Positions 1 to 8,563 of a stretch of 28,193 bases of DNA are shown here, piece after piece. The position numbers and the translations under genes are program-made. Below the pieces are notes generated by a model. It ran no database searches, was not told the origin of the DNA, and saw only the letters and a list, made by a program, of their open reading frames with translations. The first letter of the stretch is position 1. The number at the start of each line of letters is the position of its first letter. Source of the DNA: Flavobacteriales bacterium UBA6049 (lineage in GTDB: Bacteria > Bacteroidota > Bacteroidia > Flavobacteriales_G > Salibacteraceae); contig DIYR01000184.1 of assembly GCA_002429085.1 (NCBI GenBank), positions 1 through 28,193 of the forward strand, in the 5' to 3' direction.

Positions 1-22
1 GGTTCGACTCCGCTATGCTCCA
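1..22 (+). tRNA. 3' end of a tRNA (or tmRNA), cut by the window edge
   Basis: The first 22 bases fit the last part of a tRNA fold: GG (stem bases 52-53), a seven-base T loop TTCGACT, the 3' side of the T stem (CCGCT), a seven-base 3' acceptor strand (ATGCTCC) and discriminator A. The following bases are CTA, so CCA does not seem to be encoded and would be added after transcription. The anticodon lies outside the window, so the amino acid cannot be given. A tmRNA has the same kind of 3' end and is a real alternative. A terminator palindrome follows 6 bases later. Confidence 0.7.
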
Positions 23-28
23 CTAGTT

Positions 29-54
29 AAAAGCCAGTAGTACTACTGGCTTTT
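29..54 (+). terminator. Terminator downstream of the tRNA-like gene
   Basis: A perfect 26-base palindrome, AAAAGCCAGTAGT followed by its reverse complement ACTACTGGCTTTT. The A-rich 5' side and T-rich 3' side make it a plausible intrinsic terminator in either direction. Its position right behind the tRNA-like 3' end suggests it ends that transcript. Confidence 0.75.
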
Positions 55-238
55 ATTTCACACTGATTAATAGATTTTTAACAAAGCACCCTCTTTAACT
101 ATGCTTTCATAAAGAACTAAGCTCGCAGCGGTTATTTTTTAGTCATTGAGTTAAATCAAAAAGCCTCACTAAAAAACAACCACACTACAAAAGAACCATC
201 TCATAAACAAGGTATACCGAAAGGAAAGTTATTAACAA

Positions 239-1408
239 ATGAACCAGTTAATTTTACACAGTAAGCGCGAAAAATCGATCGTCAATAGACACCACTGGAT
301 ATTCTCAGGGGCAATAAAATCTTGCAAAGCGCAAAATGGCGAGATAGTTTCTGTGCATAAATCATCTGGTGAGCTTTTAGGTTATGGGTTCTTCGATCCC
401 AACAGTCAAATAGCATGTAGAATGTTTGAGTGGTCTAGAACACCTCTAGAAATTGAAAGTGATTATTGGAAACGTAAATTTCAAAAAGCCATTAATCTTC
501 GAACGGCATTATTCAACCATGAGGACACTAACTGCTATCGATTATTGCATTCAGAAGGTGACTTTTTACCCGGGTTAATCATAGACAGATATGCCAATAT
601 ACTGGTTCTTCAGCCCAAGATACTTGGTATCGAAAAACTGCTTCCACTCTTTGGTGAAATTCTCAATGAGTTAGGATTCCAGCACCTTTATATTAAATCA
701 AAGTCCAGCAGTATTTTTCTAGAACAACTCACCCTTTCAAACGGATGGCTAACAGAAGAAACCAATGTTGAAACTGAGGTAAAAGAAAACGGACTCACAT
801 TCCTTATCAATGTAGAAACTGGTCAAAAAACTGGCTTTTTCATTGATCAGCGTAGCAATAGACAAGACGTACGTTTGCGTTCAATCAACAAAACAGTATT
901 GAATGCTTTCAGTTACACTGGTGGATTTAGTTTGTATGCATTAGCAGGAGGTGCCAAGCAGGTTGATAGTGTTGATATTTCCAGCAACGCCATTGACATG
1001 GCAAACGACTTAATGTCATTAAATAAATTGCAAGAAAAACACCGAGGCATAGCTGCTGATTGCTTTGACTTTTTAAACGAAATGCCATCGAATTATTATG
1101 ACATGATCATCCTTGACCCACCAGCATTTGCCAAACACAAACGCGCCCTTAAAAATGCCTCACAAGGGTATAAACAAATCAATCTAAAAGCTTTCAAAAA
1201 AATAAAACAAGGTGGCTTACTCTATACATTCTCTTGCTCTAAAGCCATTGACAAAGAGTTATTTCAGAGAATTGTATTTAGTGCTGCCGTAGAGGCTCAT
1301 CGTGAAGTAAGAATTATTGATCAACTTCATCAACCTGAAGATCACCCAGTAAATATTTTCCATCCAGAAACAGAATATCTAAAAGGGCTACTCTTGTATG
1401 TTTCCTAA
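239..1408 (+). CDS. rlmI: 23S rRNA (cytosine-C5)-methyltransferase RlmI family
   Basis: A class I SAM-dependent rRNA methyltransferase of 389 aa, close to the usual length of RlmI/YccW (about 396 aa). RlmI methylates cytosine 1962 of 23S rRNA in E. coli. The N-terminal ~75 residues have the PUA-like form of the family. The SAM-binding motif is the NAFSYTGGFS region near residue 222. The catalytic-type motif IV is DPPAFAK at about D293-P295, and motif VI has the cysteine C333 in the sequence FSCSK. No intact Shine-Dalgarno is seen, which is normal for Bacteroidota. The gene follows the tRNA-like gene by 185 bases and precedes the large barrel gene on the same strand. The family is clear; the exact target base is inferred from E. 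coli. Confidence 0.88.
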   Translation: MNQLILHSKREKSIVNRHHWIFSGAIKSCKAQNGEIVSVHKSSGELLGYGFFDPNSQIACRMFEWSRTPLEIESDYWKRKFQKAINLRTALFNHEDTNCYRLLHSEGDFLPGLIIDRYANILVLQPKILGIEKLLPLFGEILNELGFQHLYIKSKSSSIFLEQLTLSNGWLTEETNVETEVKENGLTFLINVETGQKTGFFIDQRSNRQDVRLRSINKTVLNAFSYTGGFSLYALAGGAKQVDSVDISSNAIDMANDLMSLNKLQEKHRGIAADCFDFLNEMPSNYYDMIILDPPAFAKHKRALKNASQGYKQINLKAFKKIKQGGLLYTFSCSKAIDKELFQRIVFSAAVEAHREVRIIDQLHQPEDHPVNIFHPETEYLKGLLLYVS

Positions 1409-1450
1409 CATACCAAGTTGATATACCAAACGTTTATATCTGCGTGTATC

Positions 1451-1479
1451 TTGAAACTTTGCGGCTTGCGCTACTTTAG
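1451..1479 (+). promoter_or_regulatory. Possible Bacteroidota-type promoter for the large barrel gene
   Basis: TTG at 1451-1453, an 18-base spacer and TACTTTAG at 1472-1479, one mismatch from the -7 consensus TAnnTTTG. It sits directly before ATG 1484, so initiation from it would give a very short or absent leader. It argues against a start codon at 1418. Confidence 0.35.
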
Positions 1480-1483
1480 CACC

Positions 1484-4400
1484 ATGCTCTTTCGATTTGG
1501 AATGCTCTGGTTGTTCCTTGTTCAGCCGCTTCTTTTAGTTGGTCAATCACAACTCAAGACGCAGCGCGCTCAAACTTTGCCTGTACTTCAGGATACCATT
1601 CAAATAGATAGTCTTTCTATTTATGCATCTTCTTTTCGAATTGAAGGAATTTCTAAAAACTCATACACACTGCTTCCAGCAGAAGGAAAACTAGTTTGGA
1701 AAGAAAGACCTGCTGTAGATAGCATCACGGTTTCTTATCAAGTCTTTCCTATCAATTTTTCAAAGACCTACCAACACAAGAGCACTAACTTACTCAGACA
1801 AAACCAACAAGGAGCGAGCAACCCTTTTAAATATCAAACTCCACCCCCGTCTGCTGCCTCTAACTTTTCTAAACTCGATAAACAAGGATCCATTTCTCGA
1901 GGAATCAATTTTGGGAACAACCAAAACTTAGGAGTTAACTCTAACTTGAACCTTCAGTTATCAGGACAACTCACTGATCAAATTGGAATCCTAGCCGCCA
2001 TATCTGATGAAAACACCCCAATACAACCAGATGGAAACACGCAACAGCTGCAAGATTTCGATCAAGTGTATATCCAATTGTATAGTAAGCGAACAAGGTT
2101 AACAGCAGGAGACTACCAAACACAAAGCAAAGATTCTTACTTTTTGAAATACAATAAACGTTTGCGAGGCGGTGCCTTTGAAACAAGATTCATTCACGGA
2201 AAAGACAAACAATGGCAGCAACGCGTTGGATTAAGTGCTGCTATTTCAAGAGGAAAGTTTGCTCGTAACATAGTACAAGGCCAAGAAGGAAATCAAGGTC
2301 CTTATAGACTAGAAGGCGCAGAAAATGAAGCCTTCATCATTATTTTGAGTGGAACAGAACGCGTATTCATTGATGGGCGCGAACTAAAGCGTGGTCAAGA
2401 AAACGACTACATCATAGATTACAATAAAGCCGAAATCATCTTTACTGCCAAACAACCGATTACAAAGGACAAACGAATCATTATTGAATTTCAATACTCT
2501 AGCCAAGCATATAGTCGATCTCTCATTACCTACCAACAAGGATTAAAAAACGATAAATGGGATGTTCGTTTTGATGTATACGCAGAACAAGATGCCAAAA
2601 ACCAACCTTTACAACAAGAGCTAACCGATTCTGAACGAGAAATTCTCATCCAAGCTGGAGATGACATTGACGCTGCTATTTCATCTGGAATTGAAGTGGT
2701 AGAATTTGAGGATGATAGAGTACTATATAAACTCACTACCGATACCGTTAATGGTCAAGTTGATTCCATTTTTGTGTATAGCACTAACCCAGACAGTGCA
2801 ATCTACCAACTACGTTTTAGTGATGTAGGATTGGGAAACGGAAACTATATTCCTATCACCAGCGCGGCAAATGGACAAGTATACGAATACGTAGCTCCAA
2901 TAAACGGTATACGCCAAGGTCAATTTGAACCAATAATTGTGTTGATTTCTCCAAAACTTCGACAGATGGCAAGTGCTGGAGGATCGTATAAAATATCACA
3001 GAATAGTAAGGTAAGTTTTGATGTAGCAGTTAGTAGAAACGACCTTAACACATTTTCGGACAACGATGATGGCGATAACGTGGGCAACGCATTTTTCGTT
3101 CAATATAATGGCAGGAAGCACTTATCTGAAGACACCTCTAACTGGGCTATTACAACCATGATTCGCCATGAGCAGGTAACTACAGAATTTCGTGAAATTG
3201 AATTCTTTAGATCTGCCGAATTCGATCGAGATTGGAATGTTAGAAATTTAGAGTTTAGGAATAATCAATTCCTCCCTTCGGCTTCGTTAGGATTGGCAAG
3301 ATCTGAAACAGGTCATGCTCGATACGAATTCCAATCTTACCTAGCAGGGTCTCAATACGAAGCCACTAGACACGGGGCCAATATCAAACTAAACCACAAA
3401 GGATATGACCTATCCTACTTAGGAAGTTTGACATCTACGGAAGGAGAGAATTTTAATTCAGAATTCAACCGGCATAGAACCCTACTCTCAAAAAATTTCA
3501 GAAAATTAAAAGTTGGATATCGAGACGATTTAGAATTCAATCAGCAAAAGAGCCCAGAATCTGATTCACTGCTGGCTTCAAGCTACCAATTCTGGGAGTG
3601 GGAAGCATTTATTGCCAGCGTGGATTCCTCTATCAACACCTTTAAACTAAGCTATACACAACGTACAGATTACGGAGTATTAAACAATGATATGAGGGAA
3701 TCTACCTTTGGACAGAGCTATGGATTATCCTTTGCTTTATTAGAAAACAGAAACAGTCAACTAAAAGCTACCACCACCTATAGAATTCTAGAAGTAAGAA
3801 ACAATACATTGTATTCGGATGCACCTGAAGAGAACCTACTAGCTCGATTAGAATACACCATCCGTTTATTAAAAGGTGGATTAACCTCTACTAGTTTCTA
3901 CGAGATTGGATCTGGATTAGAAGAAAGAAGAGACTTCGTTTATGTAGAAGTTTCTCCAGGACAAGGAGTGTATAGTTGGACTGATTACAACGACAATGGA
4001 ATCAAAGAACAAAACGAATTTGAAATTGCCGTATTTGCTGATCAAGCCGACTATGTTCGAGCCTCTGTACAAACCAATGATTTCATTAGAACCTACACCA
4101 ATCAGTTTAACCAAAGTTTATTCATCCAACCTGCTAGATTCATACGAGAAAATAGTGGTATCAAAGGGTTCATTAAAAAATTTAGTGATCAAGTAGCCTA
4201 CCGTATTGAACGTAAAACAAATCGAGAAGATGATCTCAATAGATTCAATCCATTTTACACAGATGTAGTTGATAGTAATTTAATCAGCATCAACTCCTCG
4301 TTTAGAAACACACTATACTTCAACAGAAACAGCAGGGACTACGGAGCCGAATACACCTACACCAGTAACAGTACGAAGAATCTCAACACAACTGGATTTG

Positions 4401-4936
4401 ATGGCACACAACAATGGAAACATCTTACCGATTTGCGCTATAATGTAAGCAAAGACTGGCAAATCAACTTAATTTTATCAGCCTCAGAGAAACGTGTCAC
4501 ATCTGATCTATTTGAAAACAGAAATTATACGCTCACCATTAATGATGTTGAACCTAAGTTGACCTATCAACCAAATCCATCGTTCAACGTAATTGCATCT
4601 TATAAGGTAAGTAGCAAAGAAAACATCGCTGTATCTGATGGAGAAAATAGCTCAGAACAGAACGCTGGACTAGAGTTAAGATTTAATCAGCCAGGAAAAG
4701 GAAGTTTAACTGCTAAAGCCAATTACATCGAAATCACGTACGAAGGAGATGCGCTGAGTCCAATAGCCTATGATATGTTGCAAGGACTTCTACCCGGCAC
4801 CAACGGAACTTGGGAAGCCACATACCAACGCACTTTAGGTAAGAATCTTCAAATGAACCTAACCTATTTTGGACGAATTTCAGAAAATACAGATGTTGTG
4901 CACTCAGGCGGAGTACAAGTCCGTGCTTTCTTCTAA
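1484..4936 (+). CDS. Large conserved outer-membrane beta-barrel protein, function unknown
   Basis: About 1150 aa from ATG 1484 (1144 from ATG 1502). An in-frame ATG at 1418 would place 22 unlikely residues before the signal peptide. The N-terminus MLFRFGMLWLFLVQPLLLVG is a Sec signal. After a ~130-residue soluble stretch comes a Gly/Asn-rich block (SRGINFGNNQNLGVNSN) that begins a long run of alternating polar and hydrophobic segments typical of an outer-membrane barrel. The final residues are RAFF, with a terminal Phe as in barrel proteins. A DYNDNGIKEQNEFE stretch looks like a calcium-loop type turn. An embedded part (VFIDGRELKRGQENDYIIDY) resembles short Ig-like repeats seen in other large Bacteroidota surface proteins such as SprA. 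I recognise it as a widespread Bacteroidota hypothetical but cannot name it. Its stop overlaps the convergent biotinyl protein gene by 4 bases. Confidence 0.8.
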   Translation: MLFRFGMLWLFLVQPLLLVGQSQLKTQRAQTLPVLQDTIQIDSLSIYASSFRIEGISKNSYTLLPAEGKLVWKERPAVDSITVSYQVFPINFSKTYQHKSTNLLRQNQQGASNPFKYQTPPPSAASNFSKLDKQGSISRGINFGNNQNLGVNSNLNLQLSGQLTDQIGILAAISDENTPIQPDGNTQQLQDFDQVYIQLYSKRTRLTAGDYQTQSKDSYFLKYNKRLRGGAFETRFIHGKDKQWQQRVGLSAAISRGKFARNIVQGQEGNQGPYRLEGAENEAFIIILSGTERVFIDGRELKRGQENDYIIDYNKAEIIFTAKQPITKDKRIIIEFQYSSQAYSRSLITYQQGLKNDKWDVRFDVYAEQDAKNQPLQQELTDSEREILIQAGDDIDAAISSGIEVVEFEDDRVLYKLTTDTVNGQVDSIFVYSTNPDSAIYQLRFSDVGLGNGNYIPITSAANGQVYEYVAPINGIRQGQFEPIIVLISPKLRQMASAGGSYKISQNSKVSFDVAVSRNDLNTFSDNDDGDNVGNAFFVQYNGRKHLSEDTSNWAITTMIRHEQVTTEFREIEFFRSAEFDRDWNVRNLEFRNNQFLPSASLGLARSETGHARYEFQSYLAGSQYEATRHGANIKLNHKGYDLSYLGSLTSTEGENFNSEFNRHRTLLSKNFRKLKVGYRDDLEFNQQKSPESDSLLASSYQFWEWEAFIASVDSSINTFKLSYTQRTDYGVLNNDMRESTFGQSYGLSFALLENRNSQLKATTTYRILEVRNNTLYSDAPEENLLARLEYTIRLLKGGLTSTSFYEIGSGLEERRDFVYVEVSPGQGVYSWTDYNDNGIKEQNEFEIAVFADQADYVRASVQTNDFIRTYTNQFNQSLFIQPARFIRENSGIKGFIKKFSDQVAYRIERKTNREDDLNRFNPFYTDVVDSNLISINSSFRNTLYFNRNSRDYGAEYTYTSNSTKNLNTTGFDGTQQWKHLTDLRYNVSKDWQINLILSASEKRVTSDLFENRNYTLTINDVEPKLTYQPNPSFNVIASYKVSSKENIAVSDGENSSEQNAGLELRFNQPGKGSLTAKANYIEITYEGDALSPIAYDMLQGLLPGTNGTWEATYQRTLGKNLQMNLTYFGRISENTDVVHSGGVQVRAFF

Positions 4937-5427
4937 GCGAATTTAATCATTGGAGTATTTTTTTCTACTGCCTGACCTTTCTCTATCACAACGGCAGAAA
5001 CAGTTCCATCAGCAGGAGATTTAATGATGTTTTCCATCTTCATTGCTTCCAATACAAATAATGGATCTCCTTTACTCACTTCTTGACCAGCTTCAACCAA
5101 AATGTCTAATACCAAACCAGGCATTGGTGCTTTCACATCCGTTACTTTCTTAACAGTCATAGCGCCTAGCCCCATTTTGTCTAGCAACAAATCAAACTGA
5201 TCTTTTACTTGTAATTCATGCTTCATTCCGTTAACACGAACCACCAACGTTTTGTCGCTCCAATCAGCTTTCACTAATTGAACTTGATATGTCTCTCCTT
5301 TATGATCTACTTCAAACGCATTCGAAAACTTTTCGACAGCATTCAATTCAAAAGACTCTCCGTTCAACAAACCTTTATTTTGGCTCTCAGCATCCAGCTC
5401 TAACTCGAATGCTTGATTTTGCGACAT
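4933..5427 (-). CDS. Biotin carboxyl carrier protein-like (biotinyl domain) protein
   Basis: 164 aa from ATG 5427; an upstream ATG at 5439 would add four residues but lies close to the predicted promoter start. The C-terminal ~75 residues form a biotinyl/lipoyl domain: VKAPMPGLVLDI, then the biotinylation motif EAMKM with the acceptor lysine at about K130, then KSPADGTV. The N-terminal half (~90 residues) has the linker-type fold of stand-alone acyl-CoA carboxylase carrier subunits found in Bacteroidota. The protein would carry CO2 on biotin for a carboxylase (acetyl-, propionyl- or methylmalonyl-CoA type) in the cytoplasm. No biotin carboxylase or carboxyltransferase gene is in the window, so the partner is unknown. 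The gene converges on the barrel gene and diverges from the M1 peptidase gene. Confidence 0.85.
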   Translation of the reverse strand: MSQNQAFELELDAESQNKGLLNGESFELNAVEKFSNAFEVDHKGETYQVQLVKADWSDKTLVVRVNGMKHELQVKDQFDLLLDKMGLGAMTVKKVTDVKAPMPGLVLDILVEAGQEVSKGDPLFVLEAMKMENIIKSPADGTVSAVVIEKGQAVEKNTPMIKFA

Positions 5428-5444
5428 CACCTTTATCATGAAAA

Positions 5445-5472
5445 CAAATATAGATTTGTCACTCCAATCAAA
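5445..5472 (-). promoter_or_regulatory. Promoter for the biotinyl protein gene
   Basis: Read on the minus strand: TTTG (5472-5469), a 16-base spacer and TATATTTG (5452-5445), a perfect match to TAnnTTTG. Expected initiation near 5438 leaves ATG 5427 with a short leader that contains AAAGGTG. It overlaps the divergent -7 box at 5451-5458. Confidence 0.5.
5451..5458 (+). promoter_or_regulatory. -7 box for the M1 peptidase gene
   Basis: TAGATTTG is a perfect TAnnTTTG match, 33 bases before the chosen ATG 5492. No good -33 TTTG was found; the nearest is TTTA at 5432-5435, 15 bases upstream. Initiation near 5465 would exclude the in-frame ATG at 5438. Confidence 0.4.
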
Positions 5473-5491
5473 CAGCTTTAGGTTTTATAAA

Positions 5492-8101
5492 ATGACAATC
5501 AAACAACGCGCCCTCACTCTCGGACTCTCTTTTGCACTTTTTGGCATGGGATGTAGCTTGCTACAACCAAACAAATCAGATTATGATGTTGACTACACTA
5601 TCGAATTAGATACCATTGAAGTAGTTGATCAAATAGATCCTTTTCCATATCGCCCAAGTGAAACGAGGATTTGGGATTTGATTCACACCAAGCTTGATGT
5701 TCGTTTTGATTGGGAAAAACAATACCTGTATGGAAAAGCGAACCTTACACTCAACCCCTATTTCTACAGTAGCGAAGTTGTTACTCTAGATGCAAAGGGA
5801 ATGGATATTAACGAGGTAAGCTTGGTTCAAAATGGTGTTCGAAGTGAGTTAATGTTTCAATACGATGGAGCCTTCATTAAAGCTCAACTTCCTAAACTGC
5901 ATACAAAAAAAGATACCATTGAACTATTTATTGAATATACTGCTAAACCCAATGAGTTAGAAGTAAAAGGCGGAACGGCCATTACAGATGCTAAAGGATT
6001 GTACTTTATTAACCCATTAGGCGAAGACCCGAATAAACCAAGACAAATCTGGACACAGGGTGAGGTAGAATCAAGTTCGTGCTGGTTTCCAACCATTGAT
6101 GCCCCAAACGAACGTACTTCTCAAGAACTGTGCATGACTGTACAAGATACTTTCAAGACATTGTCTAATGGTTTATTAACCTTCTCGACACTAAATGGCG
6201 ATGGTACGAGAACAGATTGTTGGGTGCAAGACTTGCCCCATGCTCCATATTTATTTATGATGGCTGTTGGAGATTACCACGTAACAAAAGACACACTTTG
6301 GGATTCTTTAGAGGTAAGCTACTATGTAGAACCAAAGTATGGACCCTATGCTAGAGACATTTTTGGAAAAACCTCTAAAATGATCGAAGTGTATTCAGAA
6401 ATGTTAGGTGTTCCTTTTCCTTGGGATAAGTATGCGCAAGTCGTTGTTCGTGATTATGTATCAGGTGCAATGGAGAATACATCGGCTGTCATCTTCGGAG
6501 ATTTTGCTCAACGCACCAAAAGAGAGTTAATTGATGAAAGTCCAGAAGATGTGATTGCACACGAACTGTTTCATCATTGGTTTGGTGATTTAGTAACCTG
6601 TGAATCATGGAGCAATCTTCCTCTTAACGAGAGCTTCGCTACCTATGGAGAATACTTATGGCTTGAAGCTGAATATGGCCGAGCTGAAGCAGATATTCAC
6701 TTGGAAGAAGATTTAGATAGCTACTTGTATGAATTCAACAGTGGAAAATCAGAAGACTTGGTTCGTTTCCACTACGATGTTCCTGATGATATGTTCGACA
6801 GCCATTCATATTCTAAAGGTGGAAGAGTATTACACATGCTCAGAAAGTACGTTGGGGATGAAGCCTTCTTTCTAGGTTTACAGAAGTATTTAACAGATAA
6901 TGCTTATAAACCTGCTGAAATGCACCAATTAAGATTGGCTTTTGAAGAAATTACAGGAGAAGACCTGAATTGGTTCTTCAATCAATGGTTCTTTAGCAGT
7001 GGACACCCTGTTTTAGCCATAGAGTACTCTTATGACGATTCTCTGAATCAACAAGTAATCCATGTTAAGCAAAATCAAAACATGGGTGAATACCCTAACT
7101 ATTACCTACCAATAGATGTAGACATATACTACTCAAACAACCGAGTAGAAAGACAACGTATTATCGTAGATCAAGACGATCAATACATTGCTTTACCAGT
7201 AATTGAAAAGCCTTTAGCAGTAGATTTTGATGCTGAAAAGATGTTACTAGCAGAAATCGATAACCGCATGCCAATTGAATGGCACTTGATTCTTGGTAAC
7301 GAAAGCAATTTGTACCTCACACAAAAAGAAGCTGTTCAAGCTTTTGGTTCGTATGCTAAAAAACAAGAGCGCGCCCAACAGGCATTGTTTAATTCCCTAC
7401 ACTCAGATATATGGGCAGTACAAGTAACTGCTTTAGATGAGTATGAGACCCTAATGAGTCTAAATCCTGAAAAAACTATTGCTGAGCTAGAAATCCTAGC
7501 GAGTACTGCTGCTCATTATGAAGTAAGAAGCTATGCACTTGATTTATTATATGAAGGAGATAATGCATCCATAGATTTATTAAAAAAATCAATTATCGAT
7601 TCTGCATACTCTGTAGTTTACACTGCTATGAATGCACTCATAGGCACAGATTTGGATGCTGCTATTGCTGCAGCAGATACATTGCAATACGATGAAAACC
7701 CAAACATGCGATTGTCTTGTGCAACCGCATTTGCATTAAGTGGAGATTTAAAATACAAAGACGTATTTATTGAATTAGATGATCAACTTCAATCATATGA
7801 TAGAATTGGCTATTATGTGATTTATGGGTTGTATGCTCGTAATACTGAAGACGAAGCCATCATTAACCATGCACTTGGCAGATTAAATGATGCAGCTACT
7901 ACTAAAGATGTATGGTACATCCGTTTTTACGCCATCGATTCAATAAACAAAATCAAAGATTACTATCTAGAGAAATGGAAAAATGCACCAGAAGCTGAAA
8001 AACCAGCTCTAGAGGAACAACTTGAAAAAGTTGAGTCTATGTTAGAGAAAATTGAAGAACAAACAGAAGATAGTGAGCTAAAATCTTTATTCTCAGAGTA
8101 A
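5492..8101 (+). CDS. M1 family zinc aminopeptidase, predicted lipoprotein
   Basis: 869 aa from ATG 5492. That start puts a basic N-region and hydrophobic stretch before the lipobox FGMGC (Cys about residue 20). The in-frame ATG at 5438 lies upstream of the -7 box and adds 18 residues without signal character. M1 hallmarks are intact: the exopeptidase motif GAMEN (325-329), the zinc site HELFH (H357, E358, H361) with the third ligand E380 after 18 residues, and the transition-state tyrosine Y440 in SYSKGG. The C-terminal ~280 residues are helical and repeat-like (HEAT type). It should trim N-terminal amino acids from peptides in the periplasm or at the outer membrane. The end overlaps convergent rnhA by 9 bases. 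Confidence 0.92.
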   Translation: MTIKQRALTLGLSFALFGMGCSLLQPNKSDYDVDYTIELDTIEVVDQIDPFPYRPSETRIWDLIHTKLDVRFDWEKQYLYGKANLTLNPYFYSSEVVTLDAKGMDINEVSLVQNGVRSELMFQYDGAFIKAQLPKLHTKKDTIELFIEYTAKPNELEVKGGTAITDAKGLYFINPLGEDPNKPRQIWTQGEVESSSCWFPTIDAPNERTSQELCMTVQDTFKTLSNGLLTFSTLNGDGTRTDCWVQDLPHAPYLFMMAVGDYHVTKDTLWDSLEVSYYVEPKYGPYARDIFGKTSKMIEVYSEMLGVPFPWDKYAQVVVRDYVSGAMENTSAVIFGDFAQRTKRELIDESPEDVIAHELFHHWFGDLVTCESWSNLPLNESFATYGEYLWLEAEYGRAEADIHLEEDLDSYLYEFNSGKSEDLVRFHYDVPDDMFDSHSYSKGGRVLHMLRKYVGDEAFFLGLQKYLTDNAYKPAEMHQLRLAFEEITGEDLNWFFNQWFFSSGHPVLAIEYSYDDSLNQQVIHVKQNQNMGEYPNYYLPIDVDIYYSNNRVERQRIIVDQDDQYIALPVIEKPLAVDFDAEKMLLAEIDNRMPIEWHLILGNESNLYLTQKEAVQAFGSYAKKQERAQQALFNSLHSDIWAVQVTALDEYETLMSLNPEKTIAELEILASTAAHYEVRSYALDLLYEGDNASIDLLKKSIIDSAYSVVYTAMNALIGTDLDAAIAAADTLQYDENPNMRLSCATAFALSGDLKYKDVFIELDDQLQSYDRIGYYVIYGLYARNTEDEAIINHALGRLNDAATTKDVWYIRFYAIDSINKIKDYYLEKWKNAPEAEKPALEEQLEKVESMLEKIEEQTEDSELKSLFSE

Positions 8102-8563
8102 GGTAGCTCCTTGAACAGTTTCAAACCCATGGTCAACAGCCGTGGGTTTACTTTTTGCTGCCGCTACTGCTAACTTATCACATCGTTCGTTTTCAGGAAT
8201 ATTAGCATGCCCTTTTACCCATTGTAACCTCACGTGGTGTTTTGGGTATATTTTCAAGAATCTTCTCCATAAATCAGGATTCTTCTTGTCCTTAAACCCC
8301 TTCTTCAACCAACCAAAAACCCAACGTTGTTCTACTGCTTGAACCACATACTTAGAATCTGAAAAAATGGTAACGTTATGCCCTTCTCCTTTTAGTGTTT
8401 CCAAGGCAATAATCACAGCCAACAATTCCATTCTATTATTGGTTGTTTTTCTGAAACCTGCGGCTAATTCCTTACGATGCTTTCCTGCCATCAGCACAAC
8501 ACCGTAACCACCAGGGCCAGGATTCCCCAACGAAGACCCATCTGTGTAAATGGTAATATCCAC
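8093..8563 (-). CDS. rnhA: Ribonuclease HI
   Basis: 156 aa, the usual length for RNase HI (E. coli 155). It cuts the RNA strand of RNA-DNA hybrids. All catalytic positions are present: D8 in YTDGS, E46 in NNRMELL, D69 in FSDSKYV, H119 in KGHA and D129 in ERCDKLA. The start is GTG (8563-8561), which shares one base with the TAG stop of the upstream M23 gene (TAGTG), so the two are probably translationally coupled. The 3' end overlaps the M1 gene by 9 bases. Its C-terminal coding region also contains, on the opposite strand, the likely terminator of the M1 gene. Confidence 0.95.
   Translation of the reverse strand: MDITIYTDGSSLGNPGPGGYGVVLMAGKHRKELAAGFRKTTNNRMELLAVIIALETLKGEGHNVTIFSDSKYVVQAVEQRWVFGWLKKGFKDKKNPDLWRRFLKIYPKHHVRLQWVKGHANIPENERCDKLAVAAAKSKPTAVDHGFETVQGATLL
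8123..8155 (+). terminator. Likely terminator of the M1 peptidase gene, inside rnhA antisense
   Basis: AAACCCATGG (8123-8132), loop TCAACAG, CCGTGGGTTT (8140-8149): a ten-pair stem with one G-U pair, then ACTTTTT. It begins 22 bases past the M1 stop codon. On the minus strand there is no following T run, so it should act only on plus-strand transcripts. Confidence 0.6.

Noticed and set aside
1418..1483. Upstream ATG 1418 as the start of the barrel gene
   Set aside because: The added 22 residues lack signal character and cover a possible promoter; ATG 1484 begins a clean signal peptide.
5438..5491. ATG 5438 as the start of the M1 peptidase
   Set aside because: It lies upstream of a perfect -7 box and spoils the lipoprotein signal.
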